Shown one piece after another: positions 1-13,084 of a stretch of DNA of 64,000 bases (position 1 is its first letter; every line of letters starts with the position of its first letter). The position numbers were made by a program, and so were the translations under genes. This DNA is from Glandiceps talaboti (taxonomy: Eukaryota > Hemichordata > Enteropneusta > Spengelidae). Under the pieces are notes generated by a model. That model was given only the letters and a program-made list of their open reading frames with translations, was not told the DNA's origin and ran no database searches. The DNA lies in assembly GCF_964340395.1 (NCBI RefSeq), contig NC_135554.1, positions 9,046,475-9,110,474 of the forward strand, given 5' to 3'.

Positions 1-33
1 TAAATATTGATTCTTAAAAAAACGTATTTGGGT

Positions 34-250
34 TGTCGGTGGCCGAGTGGCTAAACCACTTGCCTGTTATCACTGTGGTCAGGGTTCGAACCCCATTCAG
101 GGTTCGATTAAATTTACCACGCTGTAAGTAAGAAGAGTGTCGTTCAGTTTGACTCTACCGAACAACGCAGGTTTTCCCCGGGTACATTAACACTGAACCC
201 ATGAGGGATGGCCCTCACTGGACTTCTTGGGAGACAAGTTTTTATATACT
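34..250 (+). repeat. tRNA-derived SINE-like repeat
   Basis: The head carries a polymerase III box A-like stretch (TGGCCGAGTGG, near 41-51) and a box B (GGTTCGAACCC, near 83-93), spaced as in a tRNA. It is followed by a non-tRNA body of about 130 bases that includes a GTTTTCCCCGGGTA motif. The body and the poor cloverleaf pairing argue for a SINE rather than a working tRNA gene. The right boundary is approximate and no target duplication was identified. Confidence 0.55.
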
Positions 251-509
251 TAAATACAGATTATTAAAATACGTCAAAAAACGAGTCATATCATCTCTGG
301 ATAGATTAGGATTTCAATAGGACGTCGTTAGTCACGCATCAAAATAGTTTATTTTAATAATTAAACTTAAAGTAATACATAAAATAATACAATATAATAA
401 CAAAAAAATGCAATAATTATTGTCATTTGTTAACAGATATATATAATAAGTCAATGAAATGTTTATTTAAAGTTGATGATTTTTATTTTAATTGTCATTT
501 TTTTTATAG

Positions 510-804
510 ATGTGTCAGCTAGATTACAGTATTTCGATACTTTAATGACGAATGCCGATGCCATGTCTGACTGTGAGAGTAGGAATATGATACTAGTGAA
601 AGACACAGACATTGTCAAACATCAGGAGATTGCAGCCTTTTTGATGAATACCAACTACTTTACCACACATAATGGGGGCGGAGGTTGGATTGATGCAAAG
701 GTTGATTGGGATGATGGTACAGTAACCACTAGTGATAATCAAATTCTGACCTATACACCCTTTGATGACACCCACAGCAGTGGTATATATTGTATATATA
801 TGTA
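510..804 (+). CDS. C-type lectin-like domain exon (N-terminal and central part)
   Basis: This is an internal exon of a C-type lectin-like domain, an extracellular ligand-binding fold. The acceptor is TTTTTTATAG at 500-509 and the donor GTAAGT at 805-810. It enters in phase 1 and ends after two bases of a codon. The peptide starts VSARLQYFDTLMTNADAM and contains the helix 1 cysteine (SDCESR), the M-x-LV strand, the FLMNT helix region, the core WIDAKVDWDDG (W-I-D/G motif) and the YTPFDD loop, ending near YCIYM. No EPN or QPD calcium-binding triplet is visible, so sugar binding is not implied. A 110-codon ORF runs through the acceptor from 473, but the splice sites mark the real exon. The leftover TA pairs with the first base of the exon at 37024 to give a tyrosine codon. 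That match is the main evidence that the two belong to one gene. Confidence 0.72.
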
Positions 805-810
805 GTAAGT

Positions 811-2530
811 ATCACAAATGTAAATTGTTGATAAATACATTACATAGAATCAGTTCGCCTGTATCATTAATTCTAATCGTCACCATGGTGACAGTCAGTA
901 TTAACATATACATACTTTAGTGTACTTACTAATTTGAATCATTTACAAGAATCTAAAAATATTACATACTAACAAATATACAGTATGTGAACAAAAATAG
1001 GTATTAAATAAATATATACTTATATACTAGCAAATTAATACAAAGGATATTAAATATAAAAGTTGTCATTTTGTGTATCTAACAAACGTGAAATATTTAC
1101 CTGTCAGTTGACTTTATAAACACTTCATCATAAGGCGTAAAATGGTGTAGTTCCGATTACATTCAATTTTAAAATAGGTGGGGTAGGTAGATTCTTTTAT
1201 TTCATTTTTTCATATTTTTTTTCATGTGTGAGTGTCTAGTTCATGTTTTCCATTGTTTTCCAAATGGTCTTTGTGTTGTTTATTTCTTCCTATCAGATGT
1301 ACAGCCATTACAGACTGGAAGAATAATTTTATATTGTCTTCTTAAGTCTCTATATCAGTTTCCGCACCCACTATTTCTTGCGATTTTATTATTATTTTTC
1401 TCGAATACGTAAAATAAAAATTAGCGTCGGCGTGAAAAACTAGGTGGGGGTCGGGTAACTGGAACCAAAAAACAGTTTTTATTTGGCCTAATTACTAGCA
1501 TATACAGAAGGCATATAATCACGCACAAGCACACACGCAAACACACACAGAGAGACACACACAGACAGGCACACAGACACACAGACACACACACAGACAC
1601 ACACACACATACATACATACATACATACTCACACCCACACACACACACACATTACTACGTTAATGGTGCCGCGACATGTCAATGCGAGCTCTTGTTATTT
1701 TGTTCGTATTAGTATTTGTCGATAATTTTATGAATAGTACCCCAACATTTTACAGATATGATCGCGAACAGTTACTGCATATTGGGAAGAACGTTGGTGA
1801 GTTGCAGTTATAACCTAACCCAGTTTTCAATATAAATGAAACATTTTCCGACGCCACGGAAGGTAGCTGTACAGGTAGTAGGGCCAACTACACACGGCGG
1901 GAGTGAAGGTGAGGTAAACAAGAGCCAATAAACTACGTCGTCGAAATCAACGACCTCCACTACGAAGTATCTTCTTAGCCAATGTTCGTTTTATTTGCAA
2001 CAAAGTCGACGAATTTACTTGTTGCATACAGAAAAGAAGAGACTTTATTTTTGTTTTACGGAAACATGACTCCATTCTACAATTCCTGACTCAGCTGTAC
2101 AACCACCTGGGTTCACAACATTCCGATCCGACCGATCTTTCGAGCATCCAAACAAAGTGAACGTGCACGTGGTGATGTATGTTTCATGGTAAATAATTTG
2201 TGGTGTAAAGCCGTCAAAGTACTTCAACACACATGTTCACCAGAATTGGAAACCTTAACTATCAAATGCAGACCATTTTATCTATGAAGAGAACTTTCAT
2301 CTGTCATCCACACCGCCGTATACATTCCTCCTCGGGTAAACTCTGTCTCTGCCATCAACCAATTGTCGGATATCGTAGCCCGGAACGAAAATCAGAATCC
2401 AGAATCTGTATCAATCATAACTGATAATTATAATAAACCTAGCCTTATAAGTGATCTCCCAAAGTACATCCAACATATAAAATGTGTTACTAGATGAGAG
2501 AATACATTAGACCATTGCTATTCAACTATA
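811..2530. other. Intron sequence with a CA-rich microsatellite
   Basis: This is the start of the large first intron. A compound (CA)n, (ACAG)n and (ATAC)n microsatellite lies at about 1509-1650, and the short ORF through it on the minus strand is a microsatellite artefact. I recognise no gene or transposon in the rest. Confidence 0.5.
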
Positions 2531-2534
2531 CAGA

Positions 2535-3156
2535 ATGCATATGAGTATATACCACGCGCACCTTTCGGTTCCATCCTACCGATTCGTCAGTGGTCAGACA
2601 CCGATATCGAAAGTTTGCGTGCCTGCTTCGATGCTACCGATTGGGATGTATTTCACTGAAGAATCTGCAACCAACATCGATGAGTACACAGAGACTGTCG
2701 TCGGCTACATTAAATTCTGCGAGGATATGCGCATTCCACTTAAAACGGTTACCAAGTATCCAAACGACAAACCCTGGTTTGACAAAATTATAAAACATAA
2801 ACTGATAGCCAAACAGATAAATAGCCCACAATTCAGGTAACAAAGAAAAATACAAACAAGCCAAATATGACGTCAGAAAAGTCACATTGTCAGCGAAACG
2901 GAAGTACAGAGACAAACTCGAAAACGAGTTAATATCGAGTAATCCATCTAAACCTACATCAACGATGACGAATAACAAAAACCTGGCTGATGAACTGAAC
3001 ACTTTCTACAGTCGTTTTGACAATCAAAGTAACAAAGTCAGTACTCATGAAATTAATATTACCGTTGCTAACATTTTGTCAATGTCTGAGAACGATGTAA
3101 GCCATATTTTTTTCGCACATGAACATTTGGAAAGCGGCTGGCCAGGCCCAGACTAG
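2535..3156 (+). pseudogene. CR1/L2-like LINE relic, region upstream of the reverse transcriptase core
   Basis: The translation resembles the linker between endonuclease and reverse transcriptase in animal CR1/L2-type LINEs. Recognisable pieces are SATNIDEYTETVVGYIKFCED, the conserved NDKPWFDK, a basic KRKYRDKLENEL segment, and ADELNTFYSRFDNQ before an acidic stretch. The coding falls in two frames (2535-2840 and 2887-3156), so at least one frameshift separates them. It ends near GWPGPD, where related proteins read K-x-PGPDG at the start of the reverse transcriptase. The palm domain is then missing until 3640. No host function is implied. Confidence 0.6.
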
Positions 3157-3639
3157 ATATCCACGTTATATTCTCTTGTTACTCACTATCGCGGGGTCCA
3201 AGTTGCTTTATGTACCCGCTAATATAAGTGGCAACCACTCCAATAAATAACCAACCCCAGTGAAACTGTATAAGAAATACATAGGTAACACAAAGTCAAT
3301 ACAATACCTTAAGGGAGGACTTTGTGTAAGAAACTTGATTAAAAACACGTAAATGGTGATAAATACTGGATAAATCTTCTTCTTGTATAATGTCACATTC
3401 ATCAGTAATAAGGATTATATGATAAATAGAAAGTAACTTACATCGTTGGGGCTGCTTCGACCGAGCGTGAAATGGTCCGTGTTCAAGTTAAAAAGCCTTT
3501 GTCTCTACCGAGTAAACTTAATAAGTATGTTACGTAACAGTAAAAAGAAAGAATCTAAATAGGATCAAAGTGTGTTTGAGGGCGCCATAAGTATAGGCCG
3601 AATGAGGTCAAAGTAAAGAGTATTTGTATTCATGACACT

Positions 3640-4364
3640 CACGATTGCGAATTAAGTGAAGGATCATTGATAGACAAATTTGCAGATGACACAACCGTAG
3701 CAGGCTTTAATCTGAATAACAATGAGTCAACATATCGAGAGCTGGTGGACAAACTTGTTGACTGGTACTGTTATAATAATTTAATTACAACTAAATGTCA
3801 ATAAGACAAAAGAGATGATTGTAGACTTTAGAAAGAATAAGGTTGATCATATTCCTTTGACAATTCTTGATAAGGATGTTGAAATAGTTCACACTTTCAA
3901 ATTCTAGGTACGATCCTTTCTAATGACTTGCATTGAGAAAGCAATGTTAATCATATTGCCAAGAAAGCTCAACGATGCCTTTATTTCCTCCGACGTCTAA
4001 AAAGGTTTTGTTACCAACAAAATTCGACCACCAGACTGTCATTGAGAGTGTCATTACATTCTTCATTACAGCCTGGTATGGTAACACCACTCAAAGAGAT
4101 CATTTTAAACTTAATAGAATAGTTAGGACAGCAGCTAAGATTATTGGCGGAGAACTTCCAACCTTAGAGTCTCTTTTTACAACCCGCACTACCAGGAAGT
4201 CAAAGTCTATCATTAGTGACATTTATCACACGGCTCACCCCTTGTTGGATGTGTTACCGTCCAGTACACGTAATAGGTCTTTTAAAACCAAAACCAAAAC
4301 CAAAACCAATCGTTTCAAAAACAGTTTTTATCCAACAGCTGTTCGTATTGTAAATGAATCGTAA
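3640..4364 (+). pseudogene. CR1/L2-like LINE relic, reverse transcriptase end and C-terminus
   Basis: The stretch begins with SLIDKFADDTTVAGF, which contains the F/Y-A-D-D catalytic box of reverse transcriptase. It continues through a thumb region broken by stops and frameshifts. The last 129 codons (3975-4364) are open and carry AWYGNTTQ, LNRIVRTAAKIIGG and NRFKNSFYPTAVR, the typical C-terminus of fish and invertebrate CR1/L2-type LINEs. A short triplication of KTKT has expanded within it. With the 2.5-3.16 kb fragment it forms one internally deleted, inactive copy. Confidence 0.65.
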
Positions 4365-4715
4365 TGTTGTTGTACTGTCCTGTTTTTACTGAATGTATTC
4401 TTTGTTTTAGTAATCTCTAAATATTGTTGTTTGAAATGTTTTTTTACTCGTTTTTCCGAGAACCACTACATATTTCATTGCCTGCCTCGGTAAATTCAGG
4501 CACGCTAACAAGTTCCTACTTAATAATACGTAACTTTTTGTTTATATACAATATTGTGTACACACGGCAGTCAAAGACCTATTTGACTGCAAACACACCT
4601 AAGTAATAAAGCATGTAAAGTCAACGACTACAATATTACACGAGACGATCCTTCTGGAAGTCCTGGTGAAATGGTCCGTAGTGTAAATCCACAATGTAAT
4701 AACGTACTCATCTTC

Positions 4716-5061
<346 letters not shown>

Positions 5062-5369
5062 TGTAAGTGTCTCGCTGGAGAGAAAGGGGCTCGATGCACA
5101 TATTAGTATAAGAGCAGTATAGACTTAATTCAAAAGAATAAGGATGTAATAAGTTGTTACTCTGAATGTCATGCTTCTAGCGATCTTCAGACAACTAAAT
5201 TGGTGACATGATACGCTAGCCACGGCCAAATTTAGTCGTGATGAACAGCATCGTTGCAGATTTGAGAACCAACATTATATTGAACATCCGTGTCACATCT
5301 TTACACTAAACATTCAGTTCATTTTTACATTTCATCTCAGGTTTTTAAATTATGCAACAAGTGGTGAAT

Positions 5370-5612
5370 ATATCCAGGTATTGTATTTCAAGTATACTGA
5401 AAAATGACGAAGATCACACAATATACCGATTTGAGATTTATGCAAATTATGCAAATAAGCTTGTTTTTTATCTTTGGAAGTTGCTAATTATCAAATTAGT
5501 ACTTAAAGTGTATTGTATCATTAACAAGTAGTTGTTTTCAAAATATATCCAGGTATTGCATTTTGAGTATATTGAAAAATGAAGATCACACAAAATACCA
5601 ATTTACTATTTA
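5370..5612 (+). repeat. Imperfect direct duplication
   Basis: A segment of about 65 bases starting ATATATCCAGGTATTG (near 5369-5435) recurs at about 5542-5607 with several substitutions. The two copies are separated by about 105 bases of AT-rich sequence. I see no coding potential. Confidence 0.55.
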
Positions 5613-6002
5613 CGATATCAACCATAAAACCTTCCCTCTGAGGCAATGCACGGTTATGTTTAAAAAATGCCATCTGGCAACTGGACTATGTGGTAATATG
5701 AATATTCAGAGATTTTACCACCTATTTCGACGAAAGGAGACAGCGAGTTCAAGAACTACCTAGAGTAGTTTAAACCATTTAATGTGTGGGGGGCTATCAG
5801 TACCGTAGCCTGTGGGTGGTGGTGGTGGGGGAGCTGCCCACCCCTGAGATTTTCGAAAAAAGAAAGAAAAAACCCGACTTTTTGAATACATAGCGATGTT
5901 ATTAAAATCGATATTTACGTGACGATTCCTAGCATGCGCGATTCAAATTGATGGTTTGCTAAAGTAAAAAGTGACTCCTCGCTAATATGTATTTTATATC
6001 TC

Positions 6003-6350
6003 TATTGTTCGCTGGCTTAAAAGTCGGTGATATCAATTTATTAGTCAATTTGTACAAACGCTATTTCATTTTTGGCAATCGATAATTCAATCTGGACAGT
6101 GACAATCCTTCCAATGCAGTTGAATCAACGCATATGTTGAAGTCTGCACAAAGCACCCCAGCACGCTTGGAAGTTTGGAAACCGTAATACCAATGTCTAC
6201 TAAGCTAGGTATGCTCTTGACAAGTTATATGACCTAGGTCATGACCCTGCAGAAGAATTAAACTCGAGTCGTCTCTTCACATACGAATGCGAATACTCAA
6301 CAAACATTAACACTTACACAGTATTAGGGAAAGTGGTGCTCCAGTGCTGA
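6003..6350 (+). repeat. Dispersed copy of the upstream part of the integrase-bearing element
   Basis: This stretch matches the sequence just upstream of the integrase relic at 40.2-40.5 kb. Shared landmarks in the same order are TCAATTTGTAC, GGCAATCGATAATTCAATC, GAAGTCTGCACAAAGCACC, AAGCTAGGTATGCTC and TATATGACCTAGGTCATGA. The last 70 bases (AGTATTAGGGAAAG, CTCCAGTGCT) recur near 29.43-29.46 kb. A multicopy upstream region supports the view that the integrase locus is a transposon. Confidence 0.6.
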
Positions 6351-7006
6351 CCGTGTCGGCGCATTTGTTTAATGCAAAGGTTGAAAGCAAGATACATGAC
6401 ATATGACGTACGTAAGTGTTATTGGTCAGATTACGAAAGCAAACTGCTGGCGTTCTTTACATACGATACTACTACTACTACTACTACTACACAATCGTAC
6501 AAATGATGCATATGGCTGTCCAGGAAAAACCAGAGATAAAAACCCTTACAAGTTACATTTGGGAAAATGCACTCATGAAACCTGTGCCCGATACCATGCC
6601 AAATATGCTTGCAAAGGTGAAGGGCATCGCCTTACTAATGTGAAAACTGAATGCTGCTAGTTTTATAAACCCAACCGTACACCTGTCACACCCGGCATTC
6701 CTACACCTAATTAGCTGATAAGCCATTCGCACCTGCTTGCGGAAAAGACAACAATTTCCCGCTTTATGCCCTTTATCTGTCATAATGTTGACACATTGTT
6801 TGACATGTACGGGATTAGCAGTCCTCTACCGGAGCTAATATTAAAGTTTGTGTAGCGGGTTATAACCACCTCCTTGTCTGAGTTGCCGCTGAAGTCTTAT
6901 CAGTATTGGATAGTGTAAGACAAAGGGGGACTTAGAAGGTGTGAATTGGGTTGACCTTTGTAGTTCAAGTAAAACCAGTCCGGCAAAGTCAGAAACCATA
7001 TGCCTG

Positions 7007-7691
7007 TGAAACGCTGTTGATCGGCTTGCTGTGCAGTTTATCGATATTGAAATGTTCAAACGGGGAAGTACTCACTCGCACTGCTGTTCCAATCGTCAGT
7101 CTGTTCCATTTAAGACTATAACGTTGAATTAGCCGACCAACTAGTTTCTTCTCAAACCATCTCTTCTACGAGGTACCGTACCGACTTGGATTGTGTTGAG
7201 TAGAACTCACAACGAAACATACGTATCTGGTTCAACGAACGCCAAGCTAACCACTTGGTTGATTTTATTACATGACCAATCTCCGTCTCCGCCTCTCCTC
7301 TCGAGATGGGCTAAAAACCCAACTTAAATACATTTCCAAGTTTACACAAAATCTCTATTCTTAGAGTATGACGTATTCTTAAGTCTTATGATGAAAGACA
7401 TCATCCGAGATCTAATATCCAATCACCTTCCCTAGATTAGTAATACAAGTTCATATCTCAAAGACCATAAAATAGTCATGTCATAATAAAACTTGTTGAC
7501 AGTTCAATCGTTACTGGTACAAACAACTCAGAAACACCCCATGTAGAGATGTCAAAGACCTATGTTGTTACGCAACGGAATGTCACTGTTTGTACAAAGT
7601 TTAAATGCTTTTTGACTTCAATTTAGAGTTCATATAGAAAATTTACCAAAATGTCCTAAATGGATATATTTTAGATTTGTGACTCGTAACA
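7007..7691 (-). repeat. 3' LTR of the Gypsy-type element
   Basis: Left copy of the 685-base LTR, downstream of gag in the element's orientation. On the minus strand the purine-rich GAAGGTGGGCG lies just before the LTR start and is a weak polypurine-tract candidate. Differences from the other copy cluster in the last 200 plus-strand bases. Confidence 0.85.
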
Positions 7692-8590
7692 CAGCGCCCA
7701 CCTTCACTGTGAAGCGCCCTCGCTTCAACATAAATGATTGACATCTCTCCTCGCGAAAATTATCGTACTATCTTGCCTAACTAAGAAATATAAAGTAAAG
7801 AAAGTGAATTGTTAAAAAAATGAAACTAAAAATTCATACGCAATAGTTGAAATTATTAATGCAACATTGTTGTAAATTAAAGTGAATCAGTTATCATGTG
7901 ACTTAACTAAATAAAGTTAAAATAAATTGCGTGTGATACAAATAAATCAGAAAGTTGTAAAGTGCCTTACTGCAAATCACCAGATAAGTAAAAAAAAGTA
8001 TCATAATCAAAAATAACTCCAACTTTGACAAAACATTCTAATAACTACGTTGAACTAATGAAAAACAGCCAAATTTAATGATTTGAATAAATCTCAGATC
8101 AAATTCGAAATGAGTAATTGTTGCTGTGTAATAATATATGTAAAAGGAGTTGACTAAAATAATAAAATGTAAACATATCATACCTAGTAAGCTATCATAT
8201 AATAAAGAGTATCTAAATGATAATCGGAAGTCAGTATGCCAGTCTAAGACAATATATCTCACGCATTATCACTAAGTTTTATCGCATCAAAGCATAGTAT
8301 AAATTTGTAATATTCGCAAGCCATAAAGGTTACGTAATGTCGCAAGTAGCGGGGAGATGATGCCGTCTTATTGCATATATGTTCAAGGACGACATCAAAC
8401 GCACCCTATTATAAACCATAGAGGATTCTTATCATGAAACAAGCCATTGAGAATGACATAGTCCCCGCTATGATTGGGTTTTAAGGAATTAGCACTACTC
8501 TGATCACGCAACAACACTTGTGAACCTAAATCAAACAGACTTAGATATGTTGTGTCTGCTTGTCGGACATGGAACATGCCTACGACAAGA
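7692..8590. other. Non-coding interior of the Gypsy-type element
   Basis: AT-rich sequence between the 3' LTR and the 151-base tandem repeat. I recognise no retroviral-type pol motif here on either strand. Confidence 0.45.
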
Positions 8591-8599
8591 AAGGATTGT

Positions 8600-9540
8600 T
8601 CGGGTATGGGGGATCATATCAATATGAAAATGGATATGCAAATGTATGTCATAGAACACTGTCCTAATACCAACTCTGAATGAGATCTGTTCAAGCATGT
8701 CTGAGTTATGGCTTTGGACATGGAAAATTCACAAACAAAATGGCTGCCAGGCAGCCATATTGGATCGTATCATGACGAAAATGGATATGCACATGTATGT
8801 CATAGAACACTGTCCTAATACCAACTTCGAATGAGATCTGTTCAAGCATGTCTGAGTTATGGCTTTGGACATGGAAAATTTGCAAACAAAATGGCTGCCA
8901 GGCAGCCATATTGGATCGTATCACAATGAAAATGGATATGCACATGTATGTCATAGAACACTGTCCTAATACCAACTTTGAATGAGATCTGTTCAAGCAT
9001 GTCTGAGTTATGGCTTTGGACATGGAAAATTTGCAAACAAAATGGCTGCCAGGCAGCCATATTGGATTGTATCACAATGAAAATGGATATGCACATGTAT
9101 GTCATAGAACACTGTCCTAATACCAACTTTAAATGAGATCTGTTCAAGCATGTCTAAGTTATGGCTTTGGACATGAAAATTCACAAACAAAATGGCTGCC
9201 AGGCGGCCATATTGGATCGTATCATGACAACAATGAATATGCACATATATGCCATAGAACACTGTCCTAATACCAACTCTGAATGAGATCTGTGTGAGCA
9301 TGTCTGAGTTATGGCTTTAGACAGGGAAAATTCGCAAACAAAATGGCTGCTAGGCAGCCATATTGGATCGTATCATAAAACAAATTGACGTGCATATGTA
9401 TGCCATAGCATGTTGCCCCTGTACCAAGTTTGAAAAAAATCGGTACAGGCATCTCCAAGAAACGGCTGCGGACGGACGGACGGACGGACGCACGGACGCA
9501 CGGACGGACAGACGGAACCCAATCCATAAGTCCCCGTTCC
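8600..9540. repeat. 151-base tandem repeat ending in a (GGAC)n tract
   Basis: About five and a half units repeat with a period of 151 bases; the phrase TCAAGCATGTCTGAGTTATGG recurs at 8691, 8842, 8993 and 9144, with a variant near 9295. Each unit contains AAAATGGCTGCCAGGCAGCC, a short inverted repeat. The array ends in GTACCAAGTTTGAAAAAAAT, a (GGAC)n tract at about 9472-9512, and a terminal hairpin AGTCCCCG/CGGGGACT near 9530-9560. ORFs on the minus strand are repeats of one another and are not genes. The (GGAC)n-plus-hairpin end resembles a dispersed animal repeat, which I infer from memory. Confidence 0.75.
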
Positions 9541-9757
9541 GGACTTCGTCCGCGGGGACTAAATAGTCACAGTCAACGTCAATAGCTACGTCATTAAATA
9601 CATATCTATATCACACTAAGTAATGTGCAAATGTCAATGGACTGTGTCAACCCATAAACACTCTGTAAATAACCTATGGAGTGTCAGAGGGCCCTATCGC
9701 AATATGTATTTCGTAATATTATTTAACCCACTTCACTGTGTGTCACATATAATACGG

Positions 9758-12107
9758 CAGTGTTCTCCCTGAACAAGGTAACAGGGGCGCCGCGCCCTCT
9801 TGTAAATTCTTGGCGCCCCCTTGTAAGTTTTGACGAAAAAAAAATGAATTGAATATTTTTTCAACAAACGGGGCAAAACGATTTACTTCTCTCGCGGTTT
9901 CGCTACGATCTCATGGTCGCCATTTTGGAAAGTCAAATATCTCGGTAAAGAGGCTACTGTCACTGATGTCAAACTTCGTGCGAATCACATTCACGCATAC
10001 TTTCATCAAACTTGTCATTCATTCTATAGCTTTCAAACAGTCAACATGTCTTTCCTCCGTCATTTAGCTCAATGAAGATCAGGAGGTACACGGAATATTT
10101 TACACGTCGGCCCTTTTCAGGGCGAACTTGAACTCAGATCGTGGGATTGTTTGCATGTAAACACACACTTTCTCGAGTTTACGGTACAAAAACAAAATGA
10201 AATGCGAAACTTTGAAAGGCATGTGTTGTTCACCGACACTACTTAGATGATACTAAATAATATGTCACTAAAATGAACAAAATGGTACATTCTAGTTCCT
10301 TAACTATTTATTGAATTGTAATCGAAACGAAAATGGGCTAATATTTTCGTACCCATCGAACCACGATCGAACTTACGGAGATATCGGGTGAGATGCGATG
10401 GCCTCAACACAGATAAACACGTGGTGTCAATGTGGGCGATTCCATTGTTCATGGATAGGTGGGCCGTGACAAAAGTCTCGGAACGGTCTGTTTTTACGTG
10501 TACACTAAATGTACTACAAAATCTATGGTTTTCAGAGTCGCTGTGTCTATGAATTGCTTCTCTTAATATAAAAACACGCAAGTAAGATTTTCCATGGCTA
10601 CGTCAGTATTGAAGTTGAACGCTAAGTTCCCCTCTGTCCCTTCCCTTTAGTTTAATAGTTCGGACGTTGCATGTGTCGTCATAGTACAATCTTTGACCTT
10701 TCAAAATCTTAGTGAGTCGTCGTAGCAGAAAGTTTTGTCGGATACCTGTCCCACTTGAAAACTATGTATTCCGATTCGTTTTATTTCATTTTCTTTTGAT
10801 TGACTTCATTACCACCCATAGTGACACGAAGCGGTTTCGCCTTCTTTCAAAAAAGACCTGTGCTAACTGAAACTGCCATGCCGTATTGTCACCGACTATT
10901 TTTGTTTTCGTAAAAAAAACTGAACATGCTGAAGAGAACTATATCATGGCGAGGCATGTCTTACAGTGTGAGTTTTTTTTGACGTGGGAGCGTGACGTAT
11001 TGAGTGTCCATTTGAACATGTGCAGCTGTGTTTGGCATGTACTATTAATTTTCCAGTTAGACACAACAATGGCAACAAAAATTGCAACATTAGTGTTGCG
11101 TCTTTTTTACATTGACTGTAACAGAGCCAGGGTACAAGTTCGTTAGTGGTCTATAATTATGTATCAAAATAAAAACAATCGACTCTCACTCAGTATAGTA
11201 CGATCGTCAGTCGAGGGGTATGGCAAATGTAACAAAATTCGTTGCGTATAGGATACGGATCGTTCGATCAAATATGCATAAAAAATTAATTTCCATTGCG
11301 TACGGTATAATACGCATGGTTTTGCGTCACCGCAAATACTGGTCCGTCATTCTGAGCAGTTCTCAAGTCCGGGAATTAAATGATAAATTTAATGAGAAGT
11401 CAACTAGAAAAGAGTACATGTAGACGAATTGAATCACTATGGGAATATCAATAGATGGACCAAATCTGACACCGTTTACTTTGAACAAGCAGTCACCAAT
11501 GGGGAAATTACAAAGACAGGAGAATTCTCACAGAAGTGAGACAAGTTACTCAGCTGTTATGCATAAAGGCAAAGTTATCTTCACCCTTGTGTTTGACTTT
11601 TGTTTGTTTTGGTAGTGGTATGGTGATGATGCAATGAAGCTCTTGAAAATGGATTTCGTTTTGTAGTAAACACTACAACTGTCCTGAAACATCTTGAAAT
11701 TTGCTGCAATTTTTTACAGAAAGTTGAAGATTTTGTTTTGTTACACTCTTTCAGCATTTGTGTTAAAATGAGCTATTTGAGTAACTATTTAGGACAAACT
11801 ATTAAAAAACTATTTTTTTGACACAGGTAAATTTGGCTAAATTCTGTCACTATTTAAACATTAAGATATCAAAACTCACTTTGACACTTTGACACTTCAC
11901 ATGATTGAAGTGGGTTAAAATGGCTAAATAAAGTGCCACCAAAAGGCAAAAGCCACCATTTCAAGATGCAAATTGCAAAAGTTCCTAGGCAGGAGGGGGG
12001 ACACCCCCCTCCTGACCACCCACAAGCGTGCGCAAAACGCACGCAGTGCTTCGCTTCGCTCAGCAACAATTCCCCCCTCTTGTGACAAAATCCTGGGGAG
12101 AACACTG
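9758..12107. mobile_element. Non-autonomous TIR element with CAGTGTTCTCCC ends
   Basis: The left end reads CAGTGTTCTCCC and the right end GGGAGAACACTG, a 12-base inverted repeat of the CAG...CTG type common in hAT transposons. The inversion continues outward: ATAATACG at 9749-9756 is mirrored by CGTATTAT at 12108-12115. No 8-base direct target duplication is seen. The interior has no transposase that I recognise. It lies inside the Gypsy-type element, between its tandem repeat and gag. Similar ends occur at 20676 and 23155. Confidence 0.5.
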
Positions 12108-13084
12108 CGTATTATTCTTGAGAAGAGTAAACAAACGTAAACTAACCAATCTACAGAAAGAATGCATGCTTGTCCCTAGGTAAACAATATAACATTGTCC
12201 TGCGTCCAGGACTGAAATGGTTTGCCAAGGAACCTTCTGACTGTAAATGTAAGTCGGTAGTACTCTAAAACAGTCGAAATGCCAACTTTAACGTAACTCT
12301 AAACTATTATATACCTGTCAGCACCTAATTGAAACACATCCGCTATCTAACAAAGAATAATAATTATTTGAACTTGAAACTTTGTCGACAGATATAACCA
12401 AATAATCCAAATCAAACTATCAAACAAAGGGAACCTTCTTCACATAGAGGTGGTAAACATACTCAAGATATTGAGCTCAACAAATAAACAGTATTGCCAC
12501 AAATGAAAAAACAACAACAAATGAACAACTCTATTTCACTTGAAGTTCAGCAGACATATGAAAGCATGAAATGAACAAACACATAAATGAAATGGAAGCT
12601 AGAATCATGAAAAGGAACACATGCGCCTCTGATCATTAAGACGTTGGAACTAATGTATTGAAATATTATGAAATAATACACACGCAGATGAAAATAAACA
12701 AATTACCTTTAAAGAGTTTTATGTCTGATGAGTTGCCAATAAACGAATATTTCCCGATCATAACATCACAATTATTCAGCGTCAGGCCTGACTGTACAAA
12801 CACTCACTCAATCATACTGTGCACTCAAACATACTATAGTAAAGAACCCTAACAAAAATATACTAAGTAAACTCTATCAAACAGAATATTCATCAAAGCA
12901 ACTCCAAGGATGAAAGGAAAAGGTAAAAGTAAGTACACGATGTGGTTGGATACAAGGTTTACAATTATGAGTTATGACAACAATTTTGTATGTAAGAATC
13001 GGTGAACACACTTTAGTTATATCCGATTAGCGGCCAAGTCAATATTATGCAATTGATCATCTTCAGACAGTGGTTTAAAAACAC
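12108..13084. other. Sequence between the TIR element and gag
   Basis: This is where pol would be expected downstream of gag on the minus strand. Reading on from the gag stop gives about 28 residues (FKPLSEDDQLHNIDL) and then a stop. No reverse transcriptase box was found. Confidence 0.45.

Noticed and set aside
34-110. Functional tRNA gene
   Set aside because: Box A and box B are present, but the stems pair poorly and a SINE-like body follows, so I treat it as a SINE head.
6403-6660. 85-codon cysteine-containing ORF that might be a secreted peptide
   Set aside because: It begins in a (ACT)n leucine run, overlaps another open frame and has no splice or family support.
8706-9301. Set of 96-105-codon minus-strand ORFs with similar proteins
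   Set aside because: They are frames through the 151-base tandem repeat and reflect its periodicity, not a gene family.
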